Shown here: positions 8,213-16,367 of the stretch, piece after piece
Numbering within the stretch: the stretch's first letter is position 1
Layout: each line of letters starts with the position of its first letter
Program-made: the position numbers and the translations under genes
Assembly: GCF_000426385.1 (NCBI RefSeq)
Contig: NZ_AUFG01000011.1
Span: 43,244-107,243, forward strand
Reading direction: 5' to 3'
Source of the DNA: Arsenicicoccus bolidensis DSM 15745
GTDB taxonomy: Bacteria; Actinomycetota; Actinomycetes; Actinomycetales; Dermatophilaceae
Length of the DNA: 64,000 bases
Notes under the pieces: model-generated
The model's input: the letters and a program-made list of their open reading frames with translations, nothing else
Databases searched by the model: none
What the model was told of the DNA's origin: nothing

Positions 8213-9012
8213 GCGCCAGCACCGTCGCGGGACCCTCGTCCCCGCCCCCTCCCGGCACGTCCGGGACCCTCGCCGACTACGTCCTCGGCCTCGCCGACGA
8301 CGCCCTCGTCTACACCCAGCGCCTGGGGGAGTGGGTCGCCGACGCCCCCGCCATCGAGGAGGACATGGCGCTCGGCAACATCGCGCTCGACCTGCTCGGC
8401 CAGGCCCGCAGCCTGCTGACCTACGCCGGCTCGCTCGACGGGACCGGGCGCTCCGAGGACGACCTCGCCTACCTGCGCGACGAGCGTGAGTTCCGCAGCG
8501 TCCACCTCGTCGAGATGGAGCGCGGCGACTTCGGCGTCGAGATGGCGCGGCTGCTGTGGTTCTCCACCACCCGCCTCGCGATCATGCAGCGGCTCGCGCG
8601 CTCCGAGGACGAGACCCTGCGCGGCGTCGCCGGCAAGGCCGTCAAGGAGCTGGCCTACCACCGCGACCACGCCCGCAACTGGGTCGTCCGCCTCGGCGAC
8701 GGCACCGAGGAGTCGCACCGGCGGATGCAGGAGGCGCTCGCGGTCGTCGAGCCCTATGTCACCGAGCTGTTCGTCGACGACCACGCTGCCGTCGCGGCGG
8801 CGGGGTCCGGCGCCGGCGTGCGGCCGAGCGAGGTCGAGGACGAGGTGCGCTCGTATGTCGAGGGCGTGCTCGCCGAGGCGACGCTGCGTCCGGCCGACCC
8901 GTCCCGCTGGACGGCGCGCGACGGGCGCCGCGGCATCCACTCCCGGCCGATGGGCTACCTGCTCGCCGAGATGCAGCACATCGCGCGCTCGCACCCCGGC
9001 GCCACCTGGTGA
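8209..9012 (+). CDS. paaC: 1,2-phenylacetyl-CoA epoxidase subunit C
   Basis: 267 aa, starting with the ATG that overlaps paaB. PaaC is the structural, catalytically silent ferritin-like partner of PaaA. Visible family blocks are LADDALVYTQRLGEWVADAP, EEDMALGNIALDLLGQAR, LAYHRDHARNWVVRLGDGT and MGYLLAEMQHIARSHPGATW. The stop overlaps the GTG start of paaD (GTGA). Confidence 0.94.
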   Translation: MSASTVAGPSSPPPPGTSGTLADYVLGLADDALVYTQRLGEWVADAPAIEEDMALGNIALDLLGQARSLLTYAGSLDGTGRSEDDLAYLRDEREFRSVHLVEMERGDFGVEMARLLWFSTTRLAIMQRLARSEDETLRGVAGKAVKELAYHRDHARNWVVRLGDGTEESHRRMQEALAVVEPYVTELFVDDHAAVAAAGSGAGVRPSEVEDEVRSYVEGVLAEATLRPADPSRWTARDGRRGIHSRPMGYLLAEMQHIARSHPGATW

Positions 9013-9542
9013 CGGCGATGCAGGCGGCGGCGCGGCCCGGCAGCTTCGCGTCCACCCAGGTCGCGGACGCCATACGGGCCATCCCCGACCCCGAGATCCC
9101 GGTCATCTCCATCGACGACCTCGGCATCGTGCGGTCGGTCGAGCTCGACGAGGAGCGGCGCCTGGTGCGCGTCGTCATCAGCCCGACCTACTCCGGCTGC
9201 CCCGCCATGGGCCTGATCGAGGACCTCGTGCGCCACGAGGCGACGCGCGCCGGCCTGTCGGCGGAGGTCGTCACCCAGCTCTCGCCGGCGTGGAGCACCG
9301 ACTGGATGAGCGAGCGCGGTCGGGAGCGGCTGCGCGAGTTCGGTATCGCCCCGCCCACCGCCGGCGCGGCCGGGGGCACCGACGGACCGGTGCCAGTGCA
9401 GCTGACCCGGCACCAGGTGCGCTGCCCTCGTTGTGGCAGCGACCAGACCACGGAGGTGGCCCGGTTCGGGTCCACCGCCTGCAAGGCGTTGCGCCGGTGC
9501 GACGCCTGTCGTGAGCCCTTCGACGAGTTCAAGGTGATCTGA
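9009..9542 (+). CDS. paaD: 1,2-phenylacetyl-CoA epoxidase maturation protein D
   Basis: 177 aa from GTG 9009, which overlaps the paaC stop; an ATG three codons later (9018) is an alternative. The N-terminal MIP18/DUF59 domain contains IPDPEIPVISIDDLGIV and PTYSGCPAMG, and a C-terminal zinc-ribbon-like part has CPRCGSDQT and CDACREPF. PaaD is thought to help assemble the iron-sulfur or di-iron centres of the PaaABCE complex. The stop overlaps the paaE ATG by one base. Confidence 0.93.
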   Translation: MTAMQAAARPGSFASTQVADAIRAIPDPEIPVISIDDLGIVRSVELDEERRLVRVVISPTYSGCPAMGLIEDLVRHEATRAGLSAEVVTQLSPAWSTDWMSERGRERLREFGIAPPTAGAAGGTDGPVPVQLTRHQVRCPRCGSDQTTEVARFGSTACKALRRCDACREPFDEFKVI

Positions 9543-10663
9543 TGGCCCTGCTCAACAAGCCCGCGCGGCACCGCCCCCAGTTCCACCCCCTCACGGTGGC
9601 CCACGTCGAGCCGCTCACCGACGACGCCGCGGCGATCACCTTCACCGTGCCGGACGACCTGCGCGACGAGTTCACCTTCGCGCCCGGCCAGCACCTCACG
9701 CTGCGCCTCGACCGCGACGGTCAGGAGCAGCGCCGGTCCTACTCGATCTGCCTGTCCCGCAAGGCCGCTGCCGAGCGTGGCGTCCTGCGGGTCGCTGCCG
9801 GTCGCGTGGCCGGTGGCGCCGTCTCACCCTGGCTCATCGACGACGTGCGCCCCGGCGACACCATCGAGGTCATGCCGCCGCTCGGCTCCTTCGTCGTGCC
9901 CACGGACGCCGACCGGGCGCGCCACCACGTGGCGATCGCCGCCGGGTCGGGCATCACGCCGGTCCTGTCGCTGCTCACGACCGTCCTCGAGGAGGAGCCC
10001 GCGAGCCGGGTGACCCTGCTCTTCGGCAACCGGGCCACGAGCTCGATCATGTTCCTCGAGGAGCTCGAGGACCTCAAGAACCGCTACCGCAGCCGGTTCC
10101 AGCTCATGCACGTCCTGTCCCGCGAGGCCCGGGACGTCGACCTGTTCAGCGGACGGCTGGACGAGGAGCGGCTCCGCCGGATCTTCGACTCCCTGGTCCC
10201 CGTCGACACGGTCGACGAGTGGTACCTCTGCGGGCCCTTCTCCCTGGTCGAGAACGCCCGCGAGGTGCTGGCCGCCGAGGGGGTCGACAAGGACCACGTG
10301 CACTTCGAGGTCTTCCACGTCGACGACGAGCCGCGGGCCGAGACCGACCCCGGGGTCGGGGCCGCGGGCGACCACACCGGCGTCCTCGCCCGGGTCACCG
10401 TCAACCTCGACGGGCGCACGACCGAGATCGCCATGACCGACCCCGGCGAGACGATCCTGGCTGCGACCCTGCGGGCCCGTCCCGACGCGCCCTACTCGTG
10501 CACCGGTGGCGTCTGCGGCACCTGCCGCGCCCGCCTGGTCGAGGGCAAGGTCCGCATGGACCGCAACTACGCCCTCGAGGAGGACGAGGTCGCCGACGGC
10601 ATCGTCCTTGCCTGCCAGTCGCACCCGGTCACCGACCACGTGCGGCTCGACTACGACGCGTGA
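9542..10663 (+). CDS. paaE: 1,2-phenylacetyl-CoA epoxidase reductase subunit E
   Basis: 373 aa. It has an oxidoreductase FAD-binding part (RRSYSICLS, residues about 63-72), an NAD(P)-binding part (AAGSGITPVLSLL) and a C-terminal plant-type 2Fe-2S ferredoxin domain with CTGGVCGTCRA and a fourth Cys in LACQSHP. It passes electrons from NADPH to PaaAC. The TGA overlaps a GTG start for the next, unrelated lipoprotein gene, so that gene is probably cotranscribed. Confidence 0.95.
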   Translation: MALLNKPARHRPQFHPLTVAHVEPLTDDAAAITFTVPDDLRDEFTFAPGQHLTLRLDRDGQEQRRSYSICLSRKAAAERGVLRVAAGRVAGGAVSPWLIDDVRPGDTIEVMPPLGSFVVPTDADRARHHVAIAAGSGITPVLSLLTTVLEEEPASRVTLLFGNRATSSIMFLEELEDLKNRYRSRFQLMHVLSREARDVDLFSGRLDEERLRRIFDSLVPVDTVDEWYLCGPFSLVENAREVLAAEGVDKDHVHFEVFHVDDEPRAETDPGVGAAGDHTGVLARVTVNLDGRTTEIAMTDPGETILAATLRARPDAPYSCTGGVCGTCRARLVEGKVRMDRNYALEEDEVADGIVLACQSHPVTDHVRLDYDA

Positions 10664-11496
10664 CCCGGCCCTTCCGCGCAGCGGTCGCGCTGCGCTCGAT
10701 GGCCGCTCCGGTGGCGCTCGCCGCTGCCGCGGGCCTGGCGATCGCGGGGTGCCAGGGTGCGCCAAACCGTCCGCTGCCGACCACGGCGACCACCAGCGAC
10801 GCCGGTGCCGGGTCCCCGACCGCGGCACCCACGACCAGCATCCCCGACCTCGGGGCGCCGAGCCTCGGTGACGTGGCGCCGGGCACGTCAGCGACCGGAG
10901 CACCCTCCGCGCCAGGGGGTGCGGTGGCGGGCGAGGCAGGGCGACTGGCCGCTGCCGCAGCGGGATTCGTCGCCGCGGCGAGCAGCGTGCGGGCGGTCGG
11001 CACGCTCAACGTCCAAGGGGCACCCATGACCTTCGACCTGCGCGGCACGAGGGACGGGCTGAGCGTCCGGGGCACCGTCTCCATGGGCGTGTCGGCGCCG
11101 TTCGAGCTCCTGCGCAGCGAGGGGCGCACGTTCGTGCGGTCCACGGCCCTGACGGGGGGAGCCCGGGGACGCTACGTGCAGCTGTCCGGGGCTGCGGCCA
11201 ACCAACTCGCCGTCCTCAGCATCAGCGACATGCTGGACGCCTTCGAGGGGGCCGTGCGCGCCGCGACCGGTCGCACCTCGGTGGGCCGCACGTCCTACGA
11301 GGGCACCCAGGCCTACGAGCTGCGCTCCGGCGGCGCGACGACGGCGATCGTCGCCGCCGACGGGTCCGGGCGGCTGCTTCGGCTCAGCTCCTCCGCCCCG
11401 CGCACGGCCGGCACGGTCACCTTCAGCGAGTGGGACGCCGTGCCCCGCATCGTGCCGCCCGCGATCCGCGACGTGGCTCCGGTCTCGGGCGCCTGA
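10660..11496 (+). CDS. putative lipoprotein, LppX/LprG-like
   Basis: 278 aa from GTG 10660. The ATG at 10699 would drop the basic n-region (Arg at positions 3, 6 and 12), so the GTG is preferred. A lipobox LAIAGC with Cys near residue 32 predicts lipid attachment outside the membrane. A Thr/Pro/Ala-rich linker follows, then a domain with VGTLNVQGAPMTFDLRGTRDG and FSEWDA near the end. This resembles the LppX/LprAFG lipoprotein fold that carries lipids in mycobacteria, but the family call is only a likeness in pattern. The start overlaps the paaE stop (GTGA), although no paa role is known. Confidence 0.75.
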   Translation: MTRPFRAAVALRSMAAPVALAAAAGLAIAGCQGAPNRPLPTTATTSDAGAGSPTAAPTTSIPDLGAPSLGDVAPGTSATGAPSAPGGAVAGEAGRLAAAAAGFVAAASSVRAVGTLNVQGAPMTFDLRGTRDGLSVRGTVSMGVSAPFELLRSEGRTFVRSTALTGGARGRYVQLSGAAANQLAVLSISDMLDAFEGAVRAATGRTSVGRTSYEGTQAYELRSGGATTAIVAADGSGRLLRLSSSAPRTAGTVTFSEWDAVPRIVPPAIRDVAPVSGA

Positions 11497-11503
11497 CCGC
11501 CCG

Positions 11504-12196
11504 TCAGTCGCCGACGGGCCCCGGGCCCACCGGCACGACCTGGTCGTCCGGACCGCCCGAGTGGTCGTCGTCCCTGCTGATGCGATAGAGGACGTGGTGG
11601 CACAGCTCGTTCGCGGGGTCGATCAGCGGGTGGTCGAAGTCGTCGGCGAGGGCGTGCCGCATGCCGATGCGCTGCATGACGGCACGCGAGCGCAGGTTGA
11701 CCGACGGCGTGAAGGACACGATCTCCTGCAGCCCCAGCTCGTTGAAGCCCACGTCCAGGGCGGCGATGGCGGCCTCCGTCGCGTAGCCCTGACCCCAGGC
11801 CGACCGGACCAGGCGCCAGCCGATCTCGACGCACGGCGTGAACGCGGCCTCGAAGCTCGGCTGCGACAGTCCCGTCAGGCCGATGAACGCCCCGGTGCTC
11901 CGCTCCTCCAACGCCCAGAACCCCCAGCCGTGATCGTCGACGTGGGTGCGGGCCCGGCCGAGGAGCTCGTCGCTCGCGGCCCGGTCCAGCGGTGCGGGGA
12001 AGTAGGTCATGACCTCCGGGTCGGCGTTGAGCGACCCGAACGCCTCGGCGTCCTCGTCCCGCCAGGGCCGCAGGACCAGTCGCTCCGTCGTCCGTGACCG
12101 GCCGGGCTGCAGGTCGGGGATCCGGGTCGGTCGGGCGGCGGTCCGGTCGGGCTGGGATGGCGGTGGCGCGGTCGGCATACCGCCGAGACTAGCCAT
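11504..12196 (-). CDS. GNAT N-acetyltransferase, RimJ/RimL type
   Basis: 230 aa from ATG 12196; an internal ATG at 12178 is possible. The family pattern is clear: TERLVLRPWRDEDAEAFGSLNADPEVM at residues 37-63, EIGWRLVRSAWGQGYATEAAIAALD as acetyl-CoA site, and SVNLRSRAVMQRIGMRH as the late block. These proteins acetylate ribosomal protein N-termini or small amines; the substrate here cannot be read from the sequence. It is convergent with the lipoprotein gene (7 nt apart) and divergent from cbiM. Confidence 0.88.
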   Translation of the reverse strand: MASLGGMPTAPPPSQPDRTAARPTRIPDLQPGRSRTTERLVLRPWRDEDAEAFGSLNADPEVMTYFPAPLDRAASDELLGRARTHVDDHGWGFWALEERSTGAFIGLTGLSQPSFEAAFTPCVEIGWRLVRSAWGQGYATEAAIAALDVGFNELGLQEIVSFTPSVNLRSRAVMQRIGMRHALADDFDHPLIDPANELCHHVLYRISRDDDHSGGPDDQVVPVGPGPVGD

Positions 12197-12234
12197 GCCG
12201 CGTCACCGAACTGATAAGAGTTCTCACCTGCATC

Positions 12235-12376
12235 TGGTGTGGCATACTCCGAGAACCAGCCCGACGGTGCCAGGAAGCCGGTGAGAGACCGGCGCGGTCG
12301 CGCCACTGTGACCTGGGTCCGCGAGGGACCCCGGGAGCCAGGAACTGCCTGTCGGGTCCACTGCGAGGGGGACGCG
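12235..12376 (+). promoter_or_regulatory. cobalamin riboswitch
   Basis: The leader of cbiM holds the conserved core of the cobalamin riboswitch: GGAAGCCGGTGAGAGACCGG followed by GCGGTCGCGCCACTGTGACC (12273-12312), and downstream GAGCCAGGAACTGCC (12335-12349). GCCACTGTGAC is the B12-box portion. The end lies about 30-50 nt before the cbiM ATG, near the AAGGAG ribosome site, so control may be at translation or by termination. This makes cobalt uptake sensitive to the coenzyme B12 level. Boundaries are approximate. Confidence 0.93.
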
Positions 12377-12403
12377 TGATCCCCGATCTCAAGGAGTGCG
12401 CAG

Positions 12404-13165
12404 ATGCACATCGCCGAGGGCTATCTCCCCCCGTGGCACGCCGCCGCGTGGACCGCCGTCGCCACCCCGTTCGTCGTCCACGGAGCCCGCCAGGTCGTGC
12501 GCGAGGTCCGTGAGCATCCCGAGAGCCGCCTGCTGCTGGGGGCCGCCGGGGCGTTCACCTTCGTCCTGTCCGCGATCAAGCTCCCGTCGGTGACGGGCAG
12601 CTCCAGCCATCCCACCGGCACCGGGTTCGGCGCCGTCCTCTTCCGCCCGCCGGTCATGGCTCTCCTCGGCGGCATCGTCCTCGCCTTCCAGGCGCTGCTG
12701 CTCGCCCACGGGGGCATCACCACCTGGGGCGCCAACGTCATGAGCATGGCCGTCATCGGCCCCTGGGTCGGCTACGGGCTCTATGCCGTATGCCGTCGCG
12801 CCCGGCTGCCACTGCTGGTCGGCGTGTTCGCGGCGATGGCCGCGGCCGACCTGGCGACCTACCTGACGACCGCCTTCCAGCTCGCGCTGGCCCACCCCGA
12901 TCCCGCGAGCGGGTTCCCCGGGGCGCTCGCGAAGTTCCTCGGCATCTTCGCCGTCACCCAGATCCCGCTGGCCCTGGCTGAGGGCTTCCTCGGGGTCCTG
13001 GCCTTCCGCGTCCTGCGGGACGTCGCGGCCCCCGAGCTGCGGCGCCTGGGCGTGCTGCCGCGCGAGGACACCGGATCGGTCGACGCTGACCGGCCGTCGT
13101 CGGGCTCGTCGGGCTCGTCGGGCTCGTCGGGCTCGTCCGCTGCGGCCGTCACGACGGAGGCCTGA
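12404..13165 (+). CDS. cbiM: cobalt ECF transporter S component CbiM
   Basis: 253 aa from ATG 12404, ribosome site AAGGAG. The N-terminus [12 protein letters not shown] contains the Met1-His2 cobalt-binding start typical of CbiM. Several membrane helices follow, with [21 protein letters not shown] and [16 protein letters not shown] as family blocks. CbiM binds Co2+ and works with CbiN and the CbiQO energising module. The C-terminus has an odd Ser/Gly tail coded by a 9-bp tandem repeat. It is preceded by the cobalamin riboswitch. Confidence 0.95.
   Translation: MHIAEGYLPPWHAAAWTAVATPFVVHGARQVVREVREHPESRLLLGAAGAFTFVLSAIKLPSVTGSSSHPTGTGFGAVLFRPPVMALLGGIVLAFQALLLAHGGITTWGANVMSMAVIGPWVGYGLYAVCRRARLPLLVGVFAAMAAADLATYLTTAFQLALAHPDPASGFPGALAKFLGIFAVTQIPLALAEGFLGVLAFRVLRDVAAPELRRLGVLPREDTGSVDADRPSSGSSGSSGSSGSSAAAVTTEA
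13097..13132 (+). repeat. 9-bp microsatellite TCGTCGGGC in cbiM
   Basis: Four perfect copies of TCGTCGGGC follow one another inside the last codons of cbiM, plus a partial fifth, giving a repeated Ser-Ser-Gly tail. The unit is a multiple of three, so copy-number change keeps the frame. The tail is beyond the conserved CbiM domain and probably cytosolic. Confidence 0.85.
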
Positions 13166-13167
13166 GC

Positions 13168-13482
13168 ATGCGAGCGCGCCGACACCTGCTGACCGCCGCG
13201 TGCCTGCTGGCCCTCGTGGCGTTGTTCGCCGTCCCGCTGTGGCTGGACTCCCGGCGCACCGGGCCGGACGAGCGCTTCGTCGGGACGGACTCCGCCGCGA
13301 CCAGCGCGATCGAGCAGACCCACCCGGACTACCAGCCGTGGTTCCGCAACCTCTTCGAGCCGAGCGGCGAGGTCGAGTCGGGCCTCTTCGCGCTGCAGGC
13401 CGCCGCCGGTGCGGGCGTCCTCGGTTATGCCGTCGGCTACCTGCGAGGACGCAAGAACCCCCGCCCGCAAGGCTCCGCCTGA
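13168..13482 (+). CDS. cbiN: cobalt transport protein CbiN
   Basis: 104 aa, the usual CbiN size. It has two membrane helices (LLTAACLLALVALFAVPLW near the N-terminus and AAAGAGVLGYAVGYLRG near the C-terminus) around an extracytoplasmic segment with ERFVGTDSAATSAIEQTHPDYQPWFRNLFEPSGEVESG, cited here only for its key acidic and aromatic residues. CbiN assists metal loading of CbiM. It starts 2 nt after the cbiM stop. Confidence 0.93.
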   Translation: MRARRHLLTAACLLALVALFAVPLWLDSRRTGPDERFVGTDSAATSAIEQTHPDYQPWFRNLFEPSGEVESGLFALQAAAGAGVLGYAVGYLRGRKNPRPQGSA

Positions 13483-13483
13483 G

Positions 13484-14287
13484 GTGGCCGGCCTGGCGAT
13501 CGACGACGCCGCGTGGGCCGGCGCGTGGCGGACGCGAGCCGTCGGTGACAAGGCGCTGCTGAGCCTCGGGCTGGTGCTCGTCGCGCTGGTCCTGCCGCCG
13601 TGGCCCGCGTCGCCCCTGGTGGCCCTGACCAGCGTGATCGTCATGGTCGGGCCAGCGCGGGTGCCGCCGTCCCTGGTCCTGCGTGCCCTGCGCGCGCCGA
13701 TGGCCTTCATCGTCGCCAGCGGGCTCTCGGTGGCGGTCAGCGTCGGCGCCCAGGCACCGGGCGAGGGAGGGGCCGGGCCGTCGGCATACGGCCGATGGGG
13801 TCCGCTCGCGGTCACCCCCGAGAGCCTCGAGGCAGCCGTCGGGCTGACCGCGCACGCCGTGGCCGGCACGCTCGCGGTGCTCGTCCTCGCCAGCACCACA
13901 CCCATGGTCGACCTGCTCGCCGCGCTGCGCCGGCTGCGCGTCCCGGACGCGTGCGTGGAGGTGGCGTCGCTGACCTACCGCCTGCTGTTCGTCCTCATGG
14001 ACGCCGTGCGCTCGATCCGCGAGGCCCAGGCCGGACGGCTCGGCTATCACGGGCATCGCGCCTCGCTCCGCTCGGCCGGGATGCTCACCGCCGCCGTGCT
14101 GACCCGGTCGTGGGACCGGGCCCGCCGGATGGAGGAGGGGCTCGCGGGTCGCGGCTACGAGTCCGCGCTGGTGACCCTGCCCCGCGAGCAGCAGCGGTCC
14201 GGTGGTTTCGTCGCCGTGAGCCTGGTCGTGCTGGCGCTCCTCGTCGCGTCCTCGATGGCGGTCTCCACGCTGGGGGGCGGGTCGTGA
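13484..14287 (+). CDS. cbiQ: cobalt ECF transporter T component CbiQ
   Basis: 267 aa from GTG 13484, one base after the cbiN stop. A longer frame from ATG 13409 would overlap cbiN by 74 nt and adds an unlikely N-terminus. It shows several hydrophobic helices, the coupling motif [25 protein letters not shown] with the Ala-Arg-Gly type helix [10 protein letters not shown]. CbiQ is the integral membrane scaffold that joins the ATPase to CbiMN. The stop overlaps the cbiO GTG (GTGA). Confidence 0.9.
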   Translation: MAGLAIDDAAWAGAWRTRAVGDKALLSLGLVLVALVLPPWPASPLVALTSVIVMVGPARVPPSLVLRALRAPMAFIVASGLSVAVSVGAQAPGEGGAGPSAYGRWGPLAVTPESLEAAVGLTAHAVAGTLAVLVLASTTPMVDLLAALRRLRVPDACVEVASLTYRLLFVLMDAVRSIREAQAGRLGYHGHRASLRSAGMLTAAVLTRSWDRARRMEEGLAGRGYESALVTLPREQQRSGGFVAVSLVVLALLVASSMAVSTLGGGS

Positions 14288-15168
14288 GCCACCGCGACGA
14301 CTGCCGGCACCCTCCGCTCGCCGGGTCGGCCGAGCGGCTCGTGGCACGTGGGCTGCACGCCGCCTATCCCGGCGGACCTCCCGTGCTCGTCGGGGCGGAC
14401 CTGCTGGTCAGGGCGGGGCGTCGCACGGCGCTGCTCGGCGCCAACGGCTCCGGCAAGACGACGCTGCTGCGCTGCCTGGCCGGTGGCCACCAGCCGTCGG
14501 GCGGTGAGGTGGCGGTCGACGGGGCACGGGTCGACTACTCCCGCAAGGGGCTTCGGTCCCATCGGCAGCGCGTGCAGCTCGTGCTGCAGGACCCTGACGA
14601 CCAGCTGTTCAGCGCCGACGTCACCCAGGACGTGTCCTTCGGGCCGATGAACCTCGGGCTGCCCGTGGGTGAGGTGCGCGAGCGGGTGGCCGAGGCGCTC
14701 GCCCTGCTCGGCATCGAGCACCTGGCGGACCGGCCGACGCACCAGCTGTCCTACGGCGAGCGCAAGCGGGCCGCCACGGCGGGGGCCGTCGCCATGCGCC
14801 CGGCGGTGCTGCTGCTCGACGAGCCCACGGCGGGCCTGGACCCGGCCGGCGTCGAGGAGATGCTCGGCGCGCTGGCCCGGCTCGAGGAGCACGGCACCAC
14901 CGTCGTGCTCGCCACCCACGAGGTCGACCTCGCGCTCGCGTGGGCCGACGAGGCCGCGGTCGTCGTGGACGGCGCGGTGACGCAGGGCCCGGTCGAGGAC
15001 GTCCTCGGCGACGACCTGCTCGTCGGCCGGGCCAGGCTGCGTCGACCGTGGGCGCTGGAGCTCGCCGACCGGCTCGCGGGGTCGGGCCTGCTCGAGCCGG
15101 GCGTGCGGCCGCGCGACGTGGACGGGCTGGTCGCCGCGCTCGCGGGACGGACCGCGTCCACGGCCTGA
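14284..15168 (+). CDS. cbiO: cobalt ECF transporter ATPase CbiO
   Basis: 294 aa from GTG 14284. Walker [17 protein letters not shown] lies near residues 50-65, then the Q-loop [11 protein letters not shown], signature [17 protein letters not shown], Walker [16 protein letters not shown] and the switch His in ATHEVDLAL. The DPDDQLF segment is typical of ECF ATPases. It energises cobalt uptake with CbiMNQ and is last gene of the riboswitch-controlled operon. Three hairpins follow about 40-115 nt downstream. Confidence 0.94.
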   Translation: MSHRDDCRHPPLAGSAERLVARGLHAAYPGGPPVLVGADLLVRAGRRTALLGANGSGKTTLLRCLAGGHQPSGGEVAVDGARVDYSRKGLRSHRQRVQLVLQDPDDQLFSADVTQDVSFGPMNLGLPVGEVRERVAEALALLGIEHLADRPTHQLSYGERKRAATAGAVAMRPAVLLLDEPTAGLDPAGVEEMLGALARLEEHGTTVVLATHEVDLALAWADEAAVVVDGAVTQGPVEDVLGDDLLVGRARLRRPWALELADRLAGSGLLEPGVRPRDVDGLVAALAGRTASTA

Positions 15169-15206
15169 GGCCCGCACGCCTCCCGCCTCCCGGCACCGAC
15201 GGGGCT

Positions 15207-15283
15207 GGTGCGTCGAGGGGACGCAGCTGGCTGGTGCGTCGAGGGGACGCAGATGTCGGTGCGTCGAGGGGACGCAGATGTCG
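15207..15283. repeat. three tandem hairpins after cbiO
   Basis: Three copies of GGTGCGTCGAGGGGACGCAG start at 15207, 15233 and 15258 (periods 26 and 25). Each contains a perfect 6-bp stem TGCGTC / GACGCA with a 5-nt loop. The copies differ only in the last bases (CTGGCT versus ATGTC). They sit between the convergent cbiO and kinase genes, where a terminator array would be expected, but no U-tract is present. A second short tandem, three copies of CCGCCGATGCCGC, lies at 15325-15363. The rest of the 15169-15410 gap shows no gene. Confidence 0.8.
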
Positions 15284-15410
15284 GGGACACGCCGTGCAAC
15301 GCGACGTTCGAGACCCCTCGCCGTCCGCCGATGCCGCCCGCCGATGCCGCCCGCCGATGCCGCCCGAGCGCCCCAGCCCGCGCCAGAGGGCGCCCGGTCA
15401 GCGCGGCCGG

Positions 15411-16367
15411 TCAGTCGCGCATGGCCTTGATGATCGCGACGGCCTGGGTGATCCGGTCGTGGCCACCCGGCTCGCGGGCGGCCCACCACGCGTTGTCCAG
15501 CTCGCGCAGGATCGTCCACGCGCGGGCCCGGGCGGGGTCGATGCCCGCCGCGTCGCACGCGTAGTCCACGCGGAACCGCAGGTGGTTGCGCAGGTTGTGC
15601 GCGCGGGCCGCCTCGTCCCAACGGTTCCACAGCAGCGGGGCGACGGTGAGGGCGAGCTCGCCGGCGACGGGCTTGGGGTCGATCGCCAGCCAGCCGTCGA
15701 CCGTCCCGGCACGCGTCGTGCCCGGGTCGGGCACGCGCAGGACGTTGGCGTCGTGCAGGTCGCCGTGCACCAGCCGGGCGTCGACGCCGGGGTCGGCCGC
15801 GAGCTCGGCGGCCAGGTGGAGGCCCTGGTCCACGACGCGGGGCGGGACCGGTGGGGGTGAGGTCGTCAGTCGTTCGCGGATGCGCCCGCACCAGGCGCTG
15901 GCCGTGCCGAGACGCGCGATGGCGGGTCGGTCGAGGAGGGCGTGCAGGCGTCCCACCGTCTCGCAGGCGTCGAGGACGGGCTCGCGCCCCAGGTCTCGCT
16001 CCGGGTCGAGCCGTTCGAGCAGCAGGGCCCAGCGCGCGGGGTCGGCCGCCAGCAGCCGCACCGCGCCGGACCCGTCCCACGCGCGCAGGGCCAGGTGCTC
16101 GTGCGCGGCCTCCGCGTGCGGCCAGCTCACCTTGAGGGCGGCCGGTGCTCCCCGGCGCAGGACGGGTATGACGACCGCGCACTGCCCGTGGCGGGGTCGC
16201 CCGTCCACGGCGAGGTCCTGCTCCGCGAGCAGCTCGTCGAGGACGCCGGGCAGGCGTCGCAGCCAGGTGTCGCCGTCGACCGCGTCCCGGACCGACTCGT
16301 CCGCCGGGCGGCCGGCCATCAGGGCGGTCAGCGAGGGAGGGACGAGGTCGCGGGTCGTGTCGCTCAC
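15411..16367 (-). CDS. aminoglycoside/hydroxyurea kinase-like protein (streptomycin 6-kinase family)
   Basis: 318 aa from GTG 16367, which overlaps the stop of the gene before it (GTGA). The kinase catalytic loop RLVHGDLHDANVL lies around residue 200, and the family-specific WLAIDPKPVAGELA follows, as in streptomycin 6-phosphotransferases and hydroxyurea kinases (APH(6) branch). A Lys in APAALKVSW and the Glu/Leu-rich hinge ALLLERL fit ATP binding. Members of this family are often not resistance genes, so the substrate should be left open. It lies downstream of the DUF4439 lipoprotein gene, divergent from rimP. Confidence 0.85.
   Translation of the reverse strand: MSDTTRDLVPPSLTALMAGRPADESVRDAVDGDTWLRRLPGVLDELLAEQDLAVDGRPRHGQCAVVIPVLRRGAPAALKVSWPHAEAAHEHLALRAWDGSGAVRLLAADPARWALLLERLDPERDLGREPVLDACETVGRLHALLDRPAIARLGTASAWCGRIRERLTTSPPPVPPRVVDQGLHLAAELAADPGVDARLVHGDLHDANVLRVPDPGTTRAGTVDGWLAIDPKPVAGELALTVAPLLWNRWDEAARAHNLRNHLRFRVDYACDAAGIDPARARAWTILRELDNAWWAAREPGGHDRITQAVAIIKAMRD

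Noticed and set aside
15207..15283. CRISPR-like direct repeats
   Set aside because: Only three units with 5-6 bp between conserved parts and no spacers of normal length; no cas genes. They are tandem hairpins.
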